From NCBI GenBank assembly GCA_032358165.1, contig JAALGY010000031.1, positions 1,798,001 through 1,862,000 on the forward strand: a DNA stretch of 64,000 bases. Reading direction: 5' to 3'. This document shows, piece by piece, positions 1 to 11,723 of this stretch (position 1 is the first letter of the stretch; each line of letters starts with the position of its first letter). The translations under genes were made by a program, and so were the position numbers. This DNA comes from Diplosphaera chodatii (Eukaryota; Chlorophyta; Trebouxiophyceae; Prasiolales; Stichococcaceae). The notes under the pieces were generated by a model, which had not been told where the DNA came from, did no database searches, and saw only the letters and a list, made by a program, of their open reading frames with translations.

Positions 1-343
1 AACCGCCGCTGAATGGTGTTGATCTTATGGATCAGTAAACGCTTCCCTCGGTGACATAAATATTATTCCATACATTCCATACATGATCTGCAGCATCCTA
101 AGCCTGTTCGAAATTGACCTTCTGCTGGCATGATCTGCTCTGCTGGGCCAGGCTCGGTCGCACATCATCTCAGGCATGGTTGGCGCTGCTGTGCAGTTGA
201 AGCGTGGCGGCGTGACAGACATCGGCTTGATGGCACCCCGGCTGTCATGGGACTTCTTTGCCAAGGTGGATTTCAGCGAAGACCGTGAAGTGTCAACCCC
301 AATGCGCTATTTGCACAGCTCAGAAGAGCCATATGTATTTTGA
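1..343 (+). CDS. 3' end of an unidentified plus-strand gene (partial)
   Basis: A candidate terminal exon begins after the acceptor-like CATCTCAG at about 173 and stays open to a TGA at 341-343. It encodes about 56 residues, including GGVTDIGLMAPRLSWDFFAK and a C-terminal SSEEPYVF. I do not recognise the family. It would lie tail to tail with the inositol phosphate kinase gene that ends at 441, which fits the packing elsewhere in the window. A competing minus-strand open frame (25-264) is longer but looks non-coding. Upstream exons would lie left of the window or in 1-170, where I cannot place them. Confidence 0.3.
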
Positions 344-440
344 CATTTGCTTGTCTTGGCAAACCGGCACAAAGCAACATGTGGTGGCTGATGACCTGCT
401 GAAAGGCAACGACGAAGCTTGGAGACGTATATTGATGCTT

Positions 441-2672
441 CTACGCACTCGCCACCTGTGACAGTGCCTGCAATACAGCGATCCGCAGCTTTGCTGGCGC
501 TGCTGGCACCTCCTTGAAAGACGGGAAGTAGTTCACATCAACCACCACGTGATCACCTGCCAGTAAACGAAGAGCTGAGTGGGGATGGGTGCAGAAGCAT
601 CATGTCCCGCTCAAAACCATTGGTTATTACAATGACAACGCGCAAATGAATATGCGCAACTCCAGCAAACATACTGTGCGTGCCTGTGCTTTGGTGCACA
701 ACCACATCGAAGCCAAACAGCCGGAGCCCGAGCTGCGATCGTAGCCATGCAGCAGCACGCTCTACCGCTGGCCGGTGAAGCTGCCTTGTGGGGGCGGCAG
801 GCGCGCCTCCGCCTGCTGCCTGCGAGCGCATGGACGCTTGGGGTCCAACCCAGTGAGGTTTGCAGCAGGACACTGGGGCCAGTGCAATGCAACACGTGCC
901 TGCAGGTGATGGGGCAATGTGCTGGCCAGGCTGTCAAACGGCACAGCCGCTGGCAAGTCGTCCAGCCTGCCGCCAGCAGAGGGGCCCAGGTCTGGCAGCG
1001 ACGGTTTCTGAACGATGTGCACCTGCACAGCAGGACACCTGCTGAACAGAGTTGCAGGGGCGAATGACAGGCGGCCTGTTCTTGAGGAGGCTGCCATAAA
1101 CGACAGCACACCTCCGAACCGATGACGTACACCTTGTACAGCGTCGCGGCATGGTCGATGTACTCCTGCACACATGCTGGCAACACGCAGGAGATGCCGC
1201 TGAATCCCTCTGGCCGCAGCACTAGCGTCATTGCATGCGCCTCGCTAACGCCACAGGCCACGGACGGCTTCACAATGACGGGGGTGCTCATGCCACATGC
1301 TGCCATCCGCTGCTGGACGCCCTCCCAGTCGGCCTCGTCCACCACCTGCACCCATGCCACTGCATCTTGGGCGTCCGGACGCCCCAAACTGCAATAGAAC
1401 CTTGCAGCGACTGGATGCAACAGCAGCCAGTACACGAGCATATTGCGCGTGTGTACCATAGTGTGTTTTGGCGGCCGCAGGGCAGCGGACCCGCCAAGCT
1501 CAGGCAGCCTGCTGAGGATGCCAAGCAGGCTGCCTCTGTCCAACACCTGCACATGTACACATGCCGCTCGCTTCTGGAGCAGATGAACACACCGTGGACC
1601 TGGTGAATGCTAGCTCACCTTCCGCAGGGCATCAACTGGGTCGATGAGCGCAGTGTGGGGCTGTGAGGCCTGAAAGCTGACCAGCTGCTCAAAGGCAGCC
1701 GAGAAGTGCATCTGCCCATCAGGCCCCAACACCAGCTCATCTGAGCCCTGCACAAGACACGCACAGATGCGTCTCACGGGTGCGGGCTGAACAGCCTTGG
1801 CACATGCACAAACACGGGTGTCTTGCAACCTGCCAACCTTGTGCAGGATTGCGTGCAGTGGGCCCTGCAGCTGCGGGCGCAAGTCCCGGCTGAGGTCCAG
1901 CGGCAGGAAGCACAGACCGTCTGTTGGGACCATGGGGAAGAAGCCGCGCTCAGCCAGCGCCAGAGCCCTTTGCTGCCTCATGGCAACACCTATCACAAAG
2001 CTGGTGCCATCTGCAGCGTGCGATGTGACCACGAGCCGTAAAACTTCATGCAAGCTGCTGATGTTGTCACGATTCCTCCGGGCAGCGGGCTCCGGGACGG
2101 CCTGCTGAGGCTGTGCGGCTGCTGTGAGGCTGATCAGCTGACATGCGGCAGGGCACAAGGGCGCCACTCTGTGCAGCTGTTGCTCGCCTACAACGATGCA
2201 TGTTGCAGACTCTGACAACTCCGTCTGCTGCACCAACATCCTGCGCTGCATGCACACATTGCTGTTTCGAAGGTTTCTCAAAATTCGGACAGCGCCTTGG
2301 TACCTCAAAATTGCTGCGTGACGCAAGACAGGTTGGTTTACCTTAATGCCAGCGCCACCATTGGCGACTGGGTGGTCACCATCTTCACTGCTTCGGGAAC
2401 CTGCATCGCTTCCATTGCGTTGTGCTGCAGTACAGCAGCTGCCGCTGTTTGCGCCTCATATAGAAGGCTGGTGCGGATGCCGCCGAAAGCGAGGCACCGC
2501 ACGAGCGCTGCTGCTCCTGGAACCAGCTCACCTGGACCAAAAATCGACAATATCAGCGGTTGCCGCCGCACATGCAAGCATCGCCTGCGACGGCTCACCA
2601 TCGGTCACCTGTATCTGCCAGTATGGTCGATGGCGCATGGAAGACCACGCTGAGAATGGGCTCTTTCACCAT
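441..2672 (-). CDS. ITPK4: Inositol tetrakisphosphate 1-kinase, ITPK4-like (spliced)
   Basis: ATP-grasp kinase that phosphorylates inositol tri/tetrakisphosphates in the phytate and inositol polyphosphate pathway. Exon 1 is 2609-2672 (ATG, MVKEPILSVVFHAPST). Exon 2 is 2342-2531 and holds LVRCLAFGGIRTSLLYEAQ, which resembles the HAD-like N-terminal extension of plant ITPK4. A large exon within about 1610-2250 carries FFPMVPTDGLCFLPLD and LIDPVDALRKV. Further exons hold the core: VIVKPSVACGVSEAHAM and VQEYIDHAATLYKVYV, then LRLFGFDVVVHQ. The last exon is 441-556 and encodes DHVVVDVNYFPSFKEVP followed by TAG. These blocks match the nucleotide- and Mg-binding core of ITPKs. Middle exon boundaries were not resolved. 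Identification of the kinase core is secure; the ITPK4 subclass rests on the N-terminal match. Confidence 0.88.
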
Positions 2673-3279
2673 CGCCCTATTTGTCCGGTGGATGTGAGCG
2701 GCAACTCGCAGCGACAATCAAGACTTGTTGACGGTGTCAGCGCGTGTGTACGCTGCAAACTGCTCAAGGTGCATGCCATTGGACAATGACCTAGGAGGCT
2801 AGGACCATAAGAGTTGGGGACATATTGAATATCTACATAGGAAGCTGCCCATCAAGAAGAAGGTAGGACGACGCTCCTTTCATCGCAGAGTACTTGCAGG
2901 TGAACATGCTGCCTTAGCGGAGGAAAGTATCTGCTGTGGTCTGATGAAGTGGATGCAGAGTCCAGCAGCAATGAAAGCAAGGGCGAATGTGGGAACTTTA
3001 TTTTGTGGGCGTGCAGCAACGTGTGGTCTAGCCAACACAAAGACATCTGATCAACTCTTGCGCGTCTCCGTTTGCTTACATGTTGTGCATTGCGTTCATC
3101 GATACATTCATCTGAAACGAGTGCACCACTCGCCCGAAGCAAACTTGCTGAGCTTGCCGCATGTATTTGTTGTCATGCCACCCATCGGCTTGCTTGCGGT
3201 GTGTTGGCACACTCATTTCTTGGTGGTGGATGTCTGCGTTACACATCCTTAGAGTCAGAATCACCAGAGAGCAGTTAGG
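2673..3279 (+). other. Intergenic, about 600 bp
   Basis: Lies between the start of the inositol phosphate kinase gene and the stop of the LPA2-like gene, both on the minus strand. Minus-strand TGTAA at 3239-3243 sits about 37 nt beyond the LPA2-like stop and is a likely poly(A) signal. The open frames here have no recognisable domains and no convincing splice pattern. Confidence 0.5.
3239..3243 (-). terminator. TGTAA polyadenylation signal of the LPA2-like gene
   Basis: TTACA on the plus strand, 37 nt past the stop codon. UGUAA is the usual chlorophyte poly(A) signal. Confidence 0.5.
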
Positions 3280-4242
3280 TCAGGCAAACAGGCGGATGTT
3301 GATCATGGTTGGCACGAGCAGTGAAACACTCGCCTTCCACAAGCCGTACACTGTTGAGCAGGCAAACACAACTCCGACTTGGATGGAAAATGACGGGTAG
3401 ATATAATCCACGATGAAGTTGTCGACCTCCTCTGGCAGGAAGCCCTGAGAGAGATGGGAAATGCACGGTCAGCTGCGCCGTCTGTGGGCTGGTCGAGGGT
3501 GACCCGGCACCACCTTGGACGCGCAGATGACCTGTCACGTGCGCAGTGGCGATCAGCTCACCGAGCCGGCGAGGATGAGGCCCTCCAGCAGGATCAAGAC
3601 GAAGGCCACGCCAAGAGACTGCAGCACGAGGGCCTCAGTCTGGCTGGTGGGCTCTTCTTTGGCCTGCTCAGTGGCTCGCTGTGCTGGCGTAATGCTTGGC
3701 ACGGGCCGCCGCCGCTTTGCCAATGCTGAGCGCCGCCGCTGCAGAGGTGCCACAGCCTTCGGTCAGAAATGAGGCAACCACTCCGAGTCACAAGATGCGA
3801 TCAACTTACACATGATATCCATGGGGATCACCGACAGCTGGCTCTCGATGGCCAGGTCGCCATCGTCATCATCATCGTCGCCGCCGCTGGGTGGCGCCAT
3901 ACCCTGCCGTGAGACGGTTGAAGGCACGGTGCAGACAGATTGTGTGCTATCACCGTCATGCTAGAGTGCCACTAATGTATCTTACCCACGCACGCTTAGT
4001 GCCGCAGCACACCATGTGCAGCATTGGAGCGAATTCAACTGCTGTCCTGACCTCACCTCTCTATCCTGCTGAGCTGCAGACGCCGTCTGCGTCCTGCATC
4101 GATGCTGTACTTTGCAGAACGGCCTGAATGTGTGCGTGTTCCAGGTAGTGTGCATGGTGCGCCCCGCTGTGGCATTACCGCTGACAGGATGCAGCGGGAT
4201 GCTGCCAACTGGTGCTGCAAAGTGAAGCGTTTGCAACGACAT
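3280..4242 (-). CDS. LPA2: LOW PSII ACCUMULATION 2-like plastid membrane protein
   Basis: Thylakoid membrane factor related to plant LPA2, which supports photosystem II accumulation. The C-terminal half is diagnostic: TSQTEALVLQSLGVAFVLIL begins the first membrane helix, followed by LLEGLILAGS, then GFLPEEVDNFIVDYIYPSFS and a second helix around VGVVFACSTVYGLW. The stop TGA is at 3280-3282. An internal exon near 3811-3900 encodes an Asp-rich stretch and ESQLSVIPMDIM. The ATG at 4240-4242 (MSLQTLHFAAPVGS) reads like a transit peptide, joined through one or two small exons whose limits I could not fix. The gene is divergent to the SAM carrier gene. Family assignment rests on the two-helix GFLPEE..YPxF pattern. 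Confidence 0.72.
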
Positions 4243-5141
4243 CACGTTGCAATATAGTGAAACACCAAAAACTAGCGCTGCTGCTGCAAGACTGTCCAGC
4301 CGCGGGAGGTGTGGTGCATGGACCGCACTGGACCTGAGGCTTTCAGCAACACCTGTGCGCCGGCTTGTGCTTCGTGACTAACCTACGAATCGTAAGCGTT
4401 TGGATGTACACCCGCAAACTAACAAATGGCCCCGGACAAGCGTGGGCATGACAGATCACGCTGCATGCTTGATCCTTGCGACCTTGCCGCCAGGGCGGTT
4501 CAAGACACCACTGCGATGTAATAACGCCGCAAAATCAGATTTTGATCCGACCTGCCAGTCAGAAGACAGACCTTGAGAGACCCCATCTCATTGGGGAGAA
4601 CTGCAGCATGCACACCTGACATCCTGCACAGCTTGCAAACCCACTTCACTCGTCTGCACCCTCCTTACATGGTCATATCCCGCCAGCAGCTTTCAACACA
4701 CTGATATGGCAGCTTCAGCCCGCCGGCGGCTGGTGCACAGCCGGATCGAGCAACTGGAGTTGATGGAACACACAGGCGAGGCGGGTGCGCTGCCGGTGCG
4801 ACGGCCTTCAACCCGGCCAGCGCGATTGTCATCCAAGCCACGTACGATCACAGCAGCAGGAAACTGCATCCTGGGGGGCTCACGCATGGCGTCACGTGCG
4901 CCTTTCGCCACCATCAGCCTCGCTGGCTTCGGTGTGCCAGGTAGGGTGCGGCATCGAGACGCACAACCATCCAGTACTCCCAAGACCCCGCCAGCTGGCG
5001 TCACTCATAGCAGCAAGTCCGTCAGCGCCTTTTGGCCTGCATTCAGGCCGTGGAGGGCCAGAGGATGCACCCGAACGGACAGCAATGGGCACTGCGAGCG
5101 GATCGCCTGATGCCGCGAGAAGACGTCCTGTGCCACACTTT
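4243..5141 (+). other. Divergent intergenic region, LPA2-like / SAM carrier
   Basis: About 900 bp holding both 5' flanks. An open plus-strand frame from ATG 4706 ends at a possible donor near 4940. It could be an upstream exon carrying a targeting peptide for the carrier, but I found no acceptor that joins it in frame. Confidence 0.4.
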
Positions 5142-6817
5142 ATGGTGGCGTCCACAGCCAGCGACAAGCTGACTCAAGCGGGTGTGCCCGCATGGCGGGG
5201 CGTCCTGGCGAACCTGTTGGCTGGCGCCATGGCTGGCTGCGCTGTAGAGGCTGGTACGGCACTGTTTGCACTGGTTGCAGCTGATCTCCGATGTGCGGCC
5301 TGACGGTGACAGGCCAGATGCAGCCGTTCGCCGATGACTGCCAGACGATGGGCCTTGTGCACCTGCAGCGCTGTATCCGATCGACACGATCAAGACGCGC
5401 ATGCAGATGGCACGGACGGGCGGCGGCGTACGTGCACTCTTTAAGTCCGGCGGCGGCAAGGCGCTGTATGCCGGTGAGGCTGGTGCATCCATGGTGACAC
5501 TGGGGACGTCATGATGCGCATGACCGACCGTTCTTAAAGGTGGTTTGCGTCCAGCAGGGCGATCCTATGCATCTGCTATCACTGATGCGATGGTGCATGA
5601 AAGTGACGCACCGCTGTCCAGGGCTTGTGGGCAACCTTGTGGGCGTGGCGCCGGCCACCGCCGTGTTCATGGCTGTGTACGAGCCCATCAGGCAGGAGGT
5701 GGAGAAGCGGGTGCCCGCAAACCGCAACTTCCTGGCGCCGCTGACTGCGGGCGCCGCCTCCGGCCTCGCCGCATCGCTGATCCGTGTGCCGACCGAGGTC
5801 GTCAAGCAGCGCATGCAGTCAGGTGTGCGGCGAGTGAGCGCTGTTGGACAGAAGTGAAGGCGCGTACATGCCGGCTTCATCCTGGCTGCACTGTTGTCAT
5901 GAAGCCGAAACGTGGCTCGCACATGTGCACTGCTGGACTCTTGCAGGCGAGTTTTTGGGAGCCATCCAGGCCGTCAAGAGCATCTGTGCAAAGGAGGGCG
6001 TGCGCGGGATGTTTGCGGGCTACGGCTCATTCCTGTTGCGCGATCTACCCTTTGACGCCATCGAGTTTGTGACGTATGATCAGCTGCGACGCGCGTACAA
6101 GGTCAGCCTGGCGGGCAGTCGTGAGATCAGCAGTGCGGAGACTGCAGTCATGGGTGGGTGTTTGCCCTGGTGCATTGTGGTACCTCATTGATCTTCATGC
6201 AGAGCGCATAGCAATCAATTGTGCACCATGCAAGCGACATGACTCACAAGCAGCGACCCTTCTGTGCAGGCGCCGCTGCGGGGGCAGTGACGGGCATCCT
6301 GACCACGCCCTTCGATGTGCTGAAAACGCGGCTGATGACTCAGGGCGCCAACCGCACGTATGCCAATGTGGGCGACTGCGCGGTGAAGATCTGGCGGGAG
6401 GAGGGCTGGAGGACCTTCTTCAAGGTGGGTTGCTGTCACTGGATGTGTGGCTGTTGACTGCTGTTGGACATGGTGCCTCTGAACACTGACTAGGCCGGCG
6501 TCTGCTGCATCGCACTGTGCTGGTAAGCTGACACGGTTCCACGGGCCCGCAGGGGTGGGAGCCTCGGGTGCTGTGGATCTCAATAGGTACGCTGTTTCGC
6601 GCTGTCTTCATGCATTGAGGATTTGCGGTGTGCCATGATGCCCCCGATGATTGTGCATTTGTGCAGCACGGTCAAGTGCTGCCATTCGCTGTGCCCCCCA
6701 CACACAGTTGGTTCGTGCGCAGGTGGCTGCGTGTTCTTCAGCGCACTGGAGCTGTCGAAGCAGAAGTGGAGGGAGGTGCTGGGTGTGCCCGCCCCACCCG
6801 GGGAGTCGCTGCACTGA
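5142..6817 (+). CDS. SAMC: S-adenosylmethionine carrier (mitochondrial carrier family)
   Basis: Imports S-adenosylmethionine into plastids or mitochondria in exchange for S-adenosylhomocysteine. The model joins seven exons, all in frame: 5142-5253, 5369-5473, 5622-5822, 5947-6153, 6270-6424, 6553-6586 and 6723-6817, giving 302 aa. All three carrier signature repeats are visible: YPIDTIKTRMQ, VPTEVVKQRMQ and TPFDVLKTRLM. Between them lie SAMC-typical LAASLIRVPTEVVKQRMQSG, FLLRDLPFDAIEF and PRVLWISIGG. Plant SAMC proteins are about 325 aa, so a short N-terminal extension upstream of 5142 is possible. The stop at 6815-6817 is followed by TGTAA at 6896. The subfamily call rests on the conserved RVPTEVVKQRM and RDLPFDAI blocks. 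Confidence 0.92.
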
Positions 6818-6895
6818 TGATCACAGCAAGCAGCCTGATCAGTTGGTGCGAAATTGAGTGGCAGGAGCCACTGGTCGGGACGACAAGACCACACT

Positions 6896-6900
6896 GTAAA
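6896..6900 (+). terminator. TGTAA polyadenylation signal of the SAM carrier gene
   Basis: TGTAA 79 nt after the stop codon, inside the 200-bp gap before the convergent sugar kinase gene. Confidence 0.5.
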
Positions 6901-7020
6901 CACCAGTGCCATCATTCAACAAGTGCCCTGCATCTATGGTATGTCGAGCACCGCACTGCAGTCAATGCATGGTGTCCAGGCTTGTCGAAAACGTCACAGC
7001 AAGTCGCTGGCCCACGGTCG

Positions 7021-9684
7021 TCAACGTGCTGTCATGAAGAGCTGCTCGCCCAGCTGCTGGTGCCTCTGGAACGCATCCGCGTACGCTGAGGCATTCGCAC
7101 TGTTTGGCTGCACCACCTGGCAACACAGGCATGCCAAGCTTCGCATCGACGCACCACAGCGTGACGTGCTTGCTGCAAAGCGATACTGTTGGTTGCTCAC
7201 CTTTGCAGCAGGCAGCTGCACGTTGGATATGTAGTCGCCGATGGGAATGCCTCGGTGGACTGCAGCCGCTTGCAGTGCCACTCCTAGCGCTGCTGATTCT
7301 GACTCGAGCGGCAGCGCCACTGGCAGCTGAAACACGTCTGCCACAATCTGCAGCCGCCATACCAGATCACTGCGGTCAAGCTCGTGCAAGTACACGACAA
7401 GGGCTGCGCATGCGTCACTTGAGTTGGGCTGCTAACGGTGCTGGCTTCCGATAGAGCTATACACTGGCACACACCTGTTGCCACAGCAGGTTTCTGGACC
7501 CCCCTCCGCACAGGCGCAGCTCTGAAGCTGCGGCGCCGTGTTGTTGCAACAGCACCATGCCTGCACGGAGACGAGGAGGCTGTGGTGTTTGTGGTGTCAC
7601 ACACAGCTATCAAGACTGTGTGCAGGCGCGCCACCGCTGCGGTGGCCTGCTGGCTGCGGCGCACCCGCGTACAGGGAGAAGGTGGCGCCCTCCAGCGCCG
7701 CGCGGTACAGCAGCCCGGGCCGCAGCGACCTGCACCCGCCGGCATACCGTCCGTCAACCTCGGCGCCCAGCTGCCGCTGCTTGGGCCACCGGCCGCAGCG
7801 TGATCCCACAGCAGCTCCAGCGACGGCTCACCCCGGAGTCAGGCCCAGGATGGAGGCGCGGGCCCGCGGCCAGTTGGGGCACCGCTCGCCGTTGAGGTAC
7901 GGCAGGAAGTTGACTCCCTCGCAGCCCGGCGGCTCGCGGGCAGCCAGGCCAGTCAGCTGCTCCTGGCCCATCTCAAATGCGCGGCACACCTGCGACGGCG
8001 ACGGCTGCAGCCTCACGGTGGTGTGATGTCATCCAGACGCCTGCATATACCAGAGCAGTTTTCCGAACCTGTGTGGTGCAGCATAGCGAGGGTGTCCCGC
8101 ACCTCGTCAGCCACACTGCCACAATTCTGGATGCACAGAAGGGGCAGCCACTTTCCAGTGGCGTCGCAGAATGGCGCCAAGCTGCCTGTAGGGTCCACCA
8201 CCGGGCTTTCTGACACACCAAACAGCCTGCACATTGCAGCCGTCATTGTCACTGCACTGCAGTGCAGGCTGCATGTGCGATGGGCAAGAGGACGCCGGGT
8301 GGATGTGTCTAAAGCGTAGCAGACGATGTCGGAGAACTCACGTGCCAGAGGTGCCCAGTGAGGCCACCAGCGAGCCGCTGCTGACTGCACCGTTCCCAAG
8401 TGCGCTGGCCGCATTGTCTCCTGTGCCTGCGCATGGTGCGGGAGCCACATGCGACGGGGTCTCAAGCGCATCGTGCATATGATCCGGGACGGACAGCGGC
8501 CCGCACCTGGAGCCACTGCAACATTGGTGCCGAGGCCTAGGTCGTTTGCTGCCGCTTCAGTCAAGGTGCCCACCACCTGCACAATATGTGTACACAGGTA
8601 GAGTCGTGTAGTAGTCAGTCTTACTATGGTACGCTGAATGAAAGTGTGGAGACGGATGTCAACATCAGGACTACCAAAGCGACTGATATACCTCATTGGG
8701 ACCAATCAGCGCTGGGAATGCTTTGTAAAGGTGTTCGTCAATGATGTCCATGTGCTCCCTCGAAAAGCTGCGGCGTTGAACGTCGAAGACGCCTGCGTGA
8801 AGGGCAACACTGTCGTTGCGCCTCCTGAGACCGTCTTGTGCTTCAGACACACCATATGTACAGGGCAAGCTCACCAGTGCCACTGGCATCGCCGCACTCC
8901 ATGACCATCCGCCCAGTGAGGTAGAAGTTGATGTAGTCATGAGGCTGCAGGCACATGCATGGACATTCATGAAATACAAGCATCGAACGAAAAGATGATA
9001 GCAGGAAACGTATTCAGCAGGATACGGTGTACATCCCGCCAGGAGCAGCGCACCAGGAGCACATGCCGCAGCCGTGCAAAGTGGTGTGGCTCATTACGTT
9101 TCAGCCACAAGATCTTGCTGGCAGTGAATCCTGGCACAAGCTCGTAGCCAAACTTCGCGGACAACTCACGCGCCTCGTCTGCACTCTCGACATCACACCA
9201 CAGCTTCGCCGGGCGGATGACCTGCGCACAGCATCGCCCTGAGCACACCTTTCTGCTGCAACAGCAGCACCCTCAGATGATCGTTGCAGCACCTTGTGAT
9301 CTGCGTCGAGCGCCACGAGGCCATGCTGCTGTCCGCTGACTGAGATGGCGGCGACGCGCCGCCGATCGCACTGCTCAAGCGCGCTGCGAATGGCACTCTT
9401 CACGCCGGATATCCACTCGGCTGGATCCTGAGTCAGCCATCCAAATTTGTCGTTTCTCGTCTCTGAATCATCAAACTGTGCAGCTGCGTGGGTGCGTACG
9501 CAATGCCGTGCTCGTGCGGGTCGCGGACCTGCTCAGCGCGTCCGGGGTGGTCCGCGTGCGTCTGCAATGGCTCAAACGCATGCTGCGCTCTGGCAACCAC
9601 AGTGTGTTTTGCACCATCTGCTTCGATGATCAGTGCCTTTGCGGCAGTCGTCGAAACGTCCACGCCTATATACAAATCCTGCAT
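7021..9684 (-). CDS. FGGY-family carbohydrate kinase, xylulokinase-like
   Basis: Sugar kinase, probably phosphorylating D-xylulose to xylulose 5-phosphate. The N-terminal phosphate-binding motif is IGVDVSTTAAKALIIEADG just after ATG 9684. Later exons give AAISVSGQQHGLVALD, then RPAKLWCDVESADEARELS and TASKILWLKRNEP. They continue with DYINFYLTGRMVMECGDASG, SGSLVASLGTSGT (the FGGY ATP-site block) and FLPYLNGERCPNWP. The end of the protein carries IVADVFQLPVALPLESESAA and LGVALQAAAVHRG. At least ten exons are needed; most limits were not fixed. The stop TGA is at 7021-7023. The frame is open upstream to another ATG at 9846, which would add 54 residues and could encode a targeting peptide. The QQHG and ESESAALG motifs favour xylulokinase over glycerol kinase, but the substrate is inferred. 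Confidence 0.85.
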
Positions 9685-9846
9685 GGCGCATGTCCCTGTT
9701 TGCTTTGCAGCACCACCTGCTTTCGTGGGCTGTTCAGGTGTCCCTGAATCCGGATCGTGCTTTGTCGTCGGCCTCAACGGCCTTGAGCAGGAAGTGTGAT
9801 GCGTCAGAATAATGTGAACACCCAATTTGGCATGCATTAATTGCAT

Positions 9847-10413
9847 TCGATCTGGGCCAGCTGCGCAGCGGCTCCCATGTCCCAGACCCTAGCCAACCCT
9901 AACCAAACCTGACAAGCCTGAAATTTCATGTGAACTGTGAGACCCCAGCACCCCACACGGACCCAGTACTCGACTTCGAAGGCTATGTCGTCTTGTCCTG
10001 GCATCAAACACTCCACTGCTGCCGTGCCTGTCACGGCTTATGTTTTAGCCCACGCCACTCAGCTGCGCATCTGCGCCTGGCACCACCAATCACATCACGC
10101 GCGGCGCAGAAGAGGACACGAATCTGCAGCAAGCAGACAGGAACCATCAGACTTGGAATTTTCAGATAGACCAAGTGATAAGTCGGGCCACGCTGCCAAT
10201 GGCATCTGCTCTTTTCCTGCTCACATCATTGCACGGCTGATGTTGCTCATTCACAATCATATCTTCTCATCGCGCCGTGGTTGAACATATCAGGACCGCG
10301 ACCGTGTCAGCTCAATGGCTGCAGTTGGCAACCACATGACACGGTCGTTTTGTCACCACTTTGAAGCTCTGCAGCATGCTATCTTGCACAGCATGCGGCG
10401 GCAAGCTGCTGGC
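9847..10413 (+). other. Intergenic between dihydroneopterin aldolase and sugar kinase genes
   Basis: About 570 bp. It carries an AACCCTAA telo-box-like element at 9895-9902, just upstream of the sugar kinase 5' end. No convincing exon was seen, although an extra last exon of the aldolase gene could lie here. Confidence 0.4.
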
Positions 10414-11198
10414 TTACGCACCAATTGTGTCAAACACGCCGGCAACAGGGGCCTGTGGCTTATCAACCCGAACTGAGGCAGCCTGCATGAAGGGGCAGAA
10501 ATGTCAGTCAAGCCATCATATCGATCGATGGTGTACAGCAGTGCCAACCCCTGACCACCTCACGCATCGGACACAGCCCGGTGCAAGACAAGCGCACCTG
10601 CACCAAGGGATGACGCTGCAAGATGGTGTCGGCTATTGCAGAGGCCAAGGATTCGATGAGATACCGCGGCGGGCCCTCCACAACGGCCGCAACGTCACTG
10701 TAAATTCATCAATTTCCCTCAGCATATGCTATTTGCAGACCAGCAGTGTTAGATGCGTCTCAAACAACAGGTTGCAGGCCGTGGCGCACCTGAATACTTC
10801 AGCATAGTTGACGGTGTGCTGCAGGTCATCCGTTGCGCCTGCCTTGCGCAAGTCCACAGCAAGAGTGGCCGACACGACAAATCTCTGCCCGATCTGCCGC
10901 TCCTGCCATGCAGCAGAGTGCGCATCTGGATGCCTGGATGTGTTTATAGTGTCTGCTGTGTGCACATCTGCAGGGAACCACGTCGAACTGTTGTGACACT
11001 GACCTCTGGTAGAACACCGTGGTAGCCGAAGAAACGCATCCCCTCCATGTGGATCCTGTCCAGCGATGCGCTGACGCATGGTGCTGCCGAAGGGGTTGGG
11101 TGCTGAAGCCCCGCCGAAAATGCACGACGCCCAGCTGCAGCCAGTCTGGTGGATCGCAGTTGCTCGTTAAGCTGGCGGCAGGACCGCAATGTCAGCAT
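10414..11198 (-). CDS. FOLB: Dihydroneopterin aldolase, probably mitochondrial
   Basis: Converts dihydroneopterin to 6-hydroxymethyldihydropterin and glycolaldehyde in folate synthesis. Four exons join in frame: 11004-11198, 10790-10902, 10598-10697 and 10414-10482, giving 158 aa. The protein has a basic, Ser/Arg-rich leader (MLTLRSCRQLNEQLRSTRLA), then LDRIHMEGMRFFGYHGVLPE with the conserved Glu. It continues with IGQRFVVSATLAVDLRKAG, VNYAEVFSDVAAVVEGPP and VRVDKPQAPVAGVFDTIGA. The Lys of VDKPQAP corresponds to the catalytic lysine region. The leader matches plant FolB being mitochondrial. The last codons overlap a good GTGCGTAAG donor, so a spliced alternative C terminus cannot be excluded. 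Confidence 0.9.
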
Positions 11199-11723
11199 TG
11201 TCAACCGTGAACCCGCACGCCCGCTTCCCATCCCCACGTGGCGTCAGCAAGACATCAGCCTGATCGGCTGCTGCACGAGGCGCGGAGGTGATCACACGCA
11301 GACCTTGTCGCTGGGTGGCATTTGTCTGCTTGGCTGTGCACGCAACAGGCATGACTGTGAAACGTCTGACATCAGACGATCAGAGGCGCCCTTGCAGCAG
11401 ATGCAAGGGTTTTCCGCACCACTGGCAGGTGCCAGCATGACAGGCTGACATTGCTTTGCGTCAGCCGAAAAACCAGGACAACGTGGGTGGGAAGCCGTTC
11501 AGACGGTAGTTATGCTATCTCATGGCGAGCTGGTATGCACCAGCTTGACGCTGGCGCACTTGACAGTGACGACACACTTGGCAGTGGCGACATTTACCAC
11601 CCAATGGTGTTTGACAACAACCCAATCCCCTTCAATACGACATGACACAGGTGTGCATGCTGTGCCAAAAATCACTTCAACACCACAAGACATGCAGCCT
11701 GCACAAAGCCTATCATGCTGACA
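11199..11723 (+). other. Intergenic, about 525 bp
   Basis: Lies between the HIG1-domain gene and the aldolase gene, both minus-strand. Short open frames show no domain and no codon pattern suggesting exons. Confidence 0.45.

Noticed and set aside
25..264. Minus-strand frame at the left edge
   Set aside because: Overlaps the more protein-like plus-strand exon and would sit in the 3' flank of the inositol phosphate kinase gene with no splice partners.
4706..5110. Plus-strand frame from ATG 4706 as the SAM carrier N terminus
   Set aside because: It has a possible donor near 4940, but no acceptor before 5142 was found that continues in the carrier frame. Retained only as a possibility in the intergenic note.
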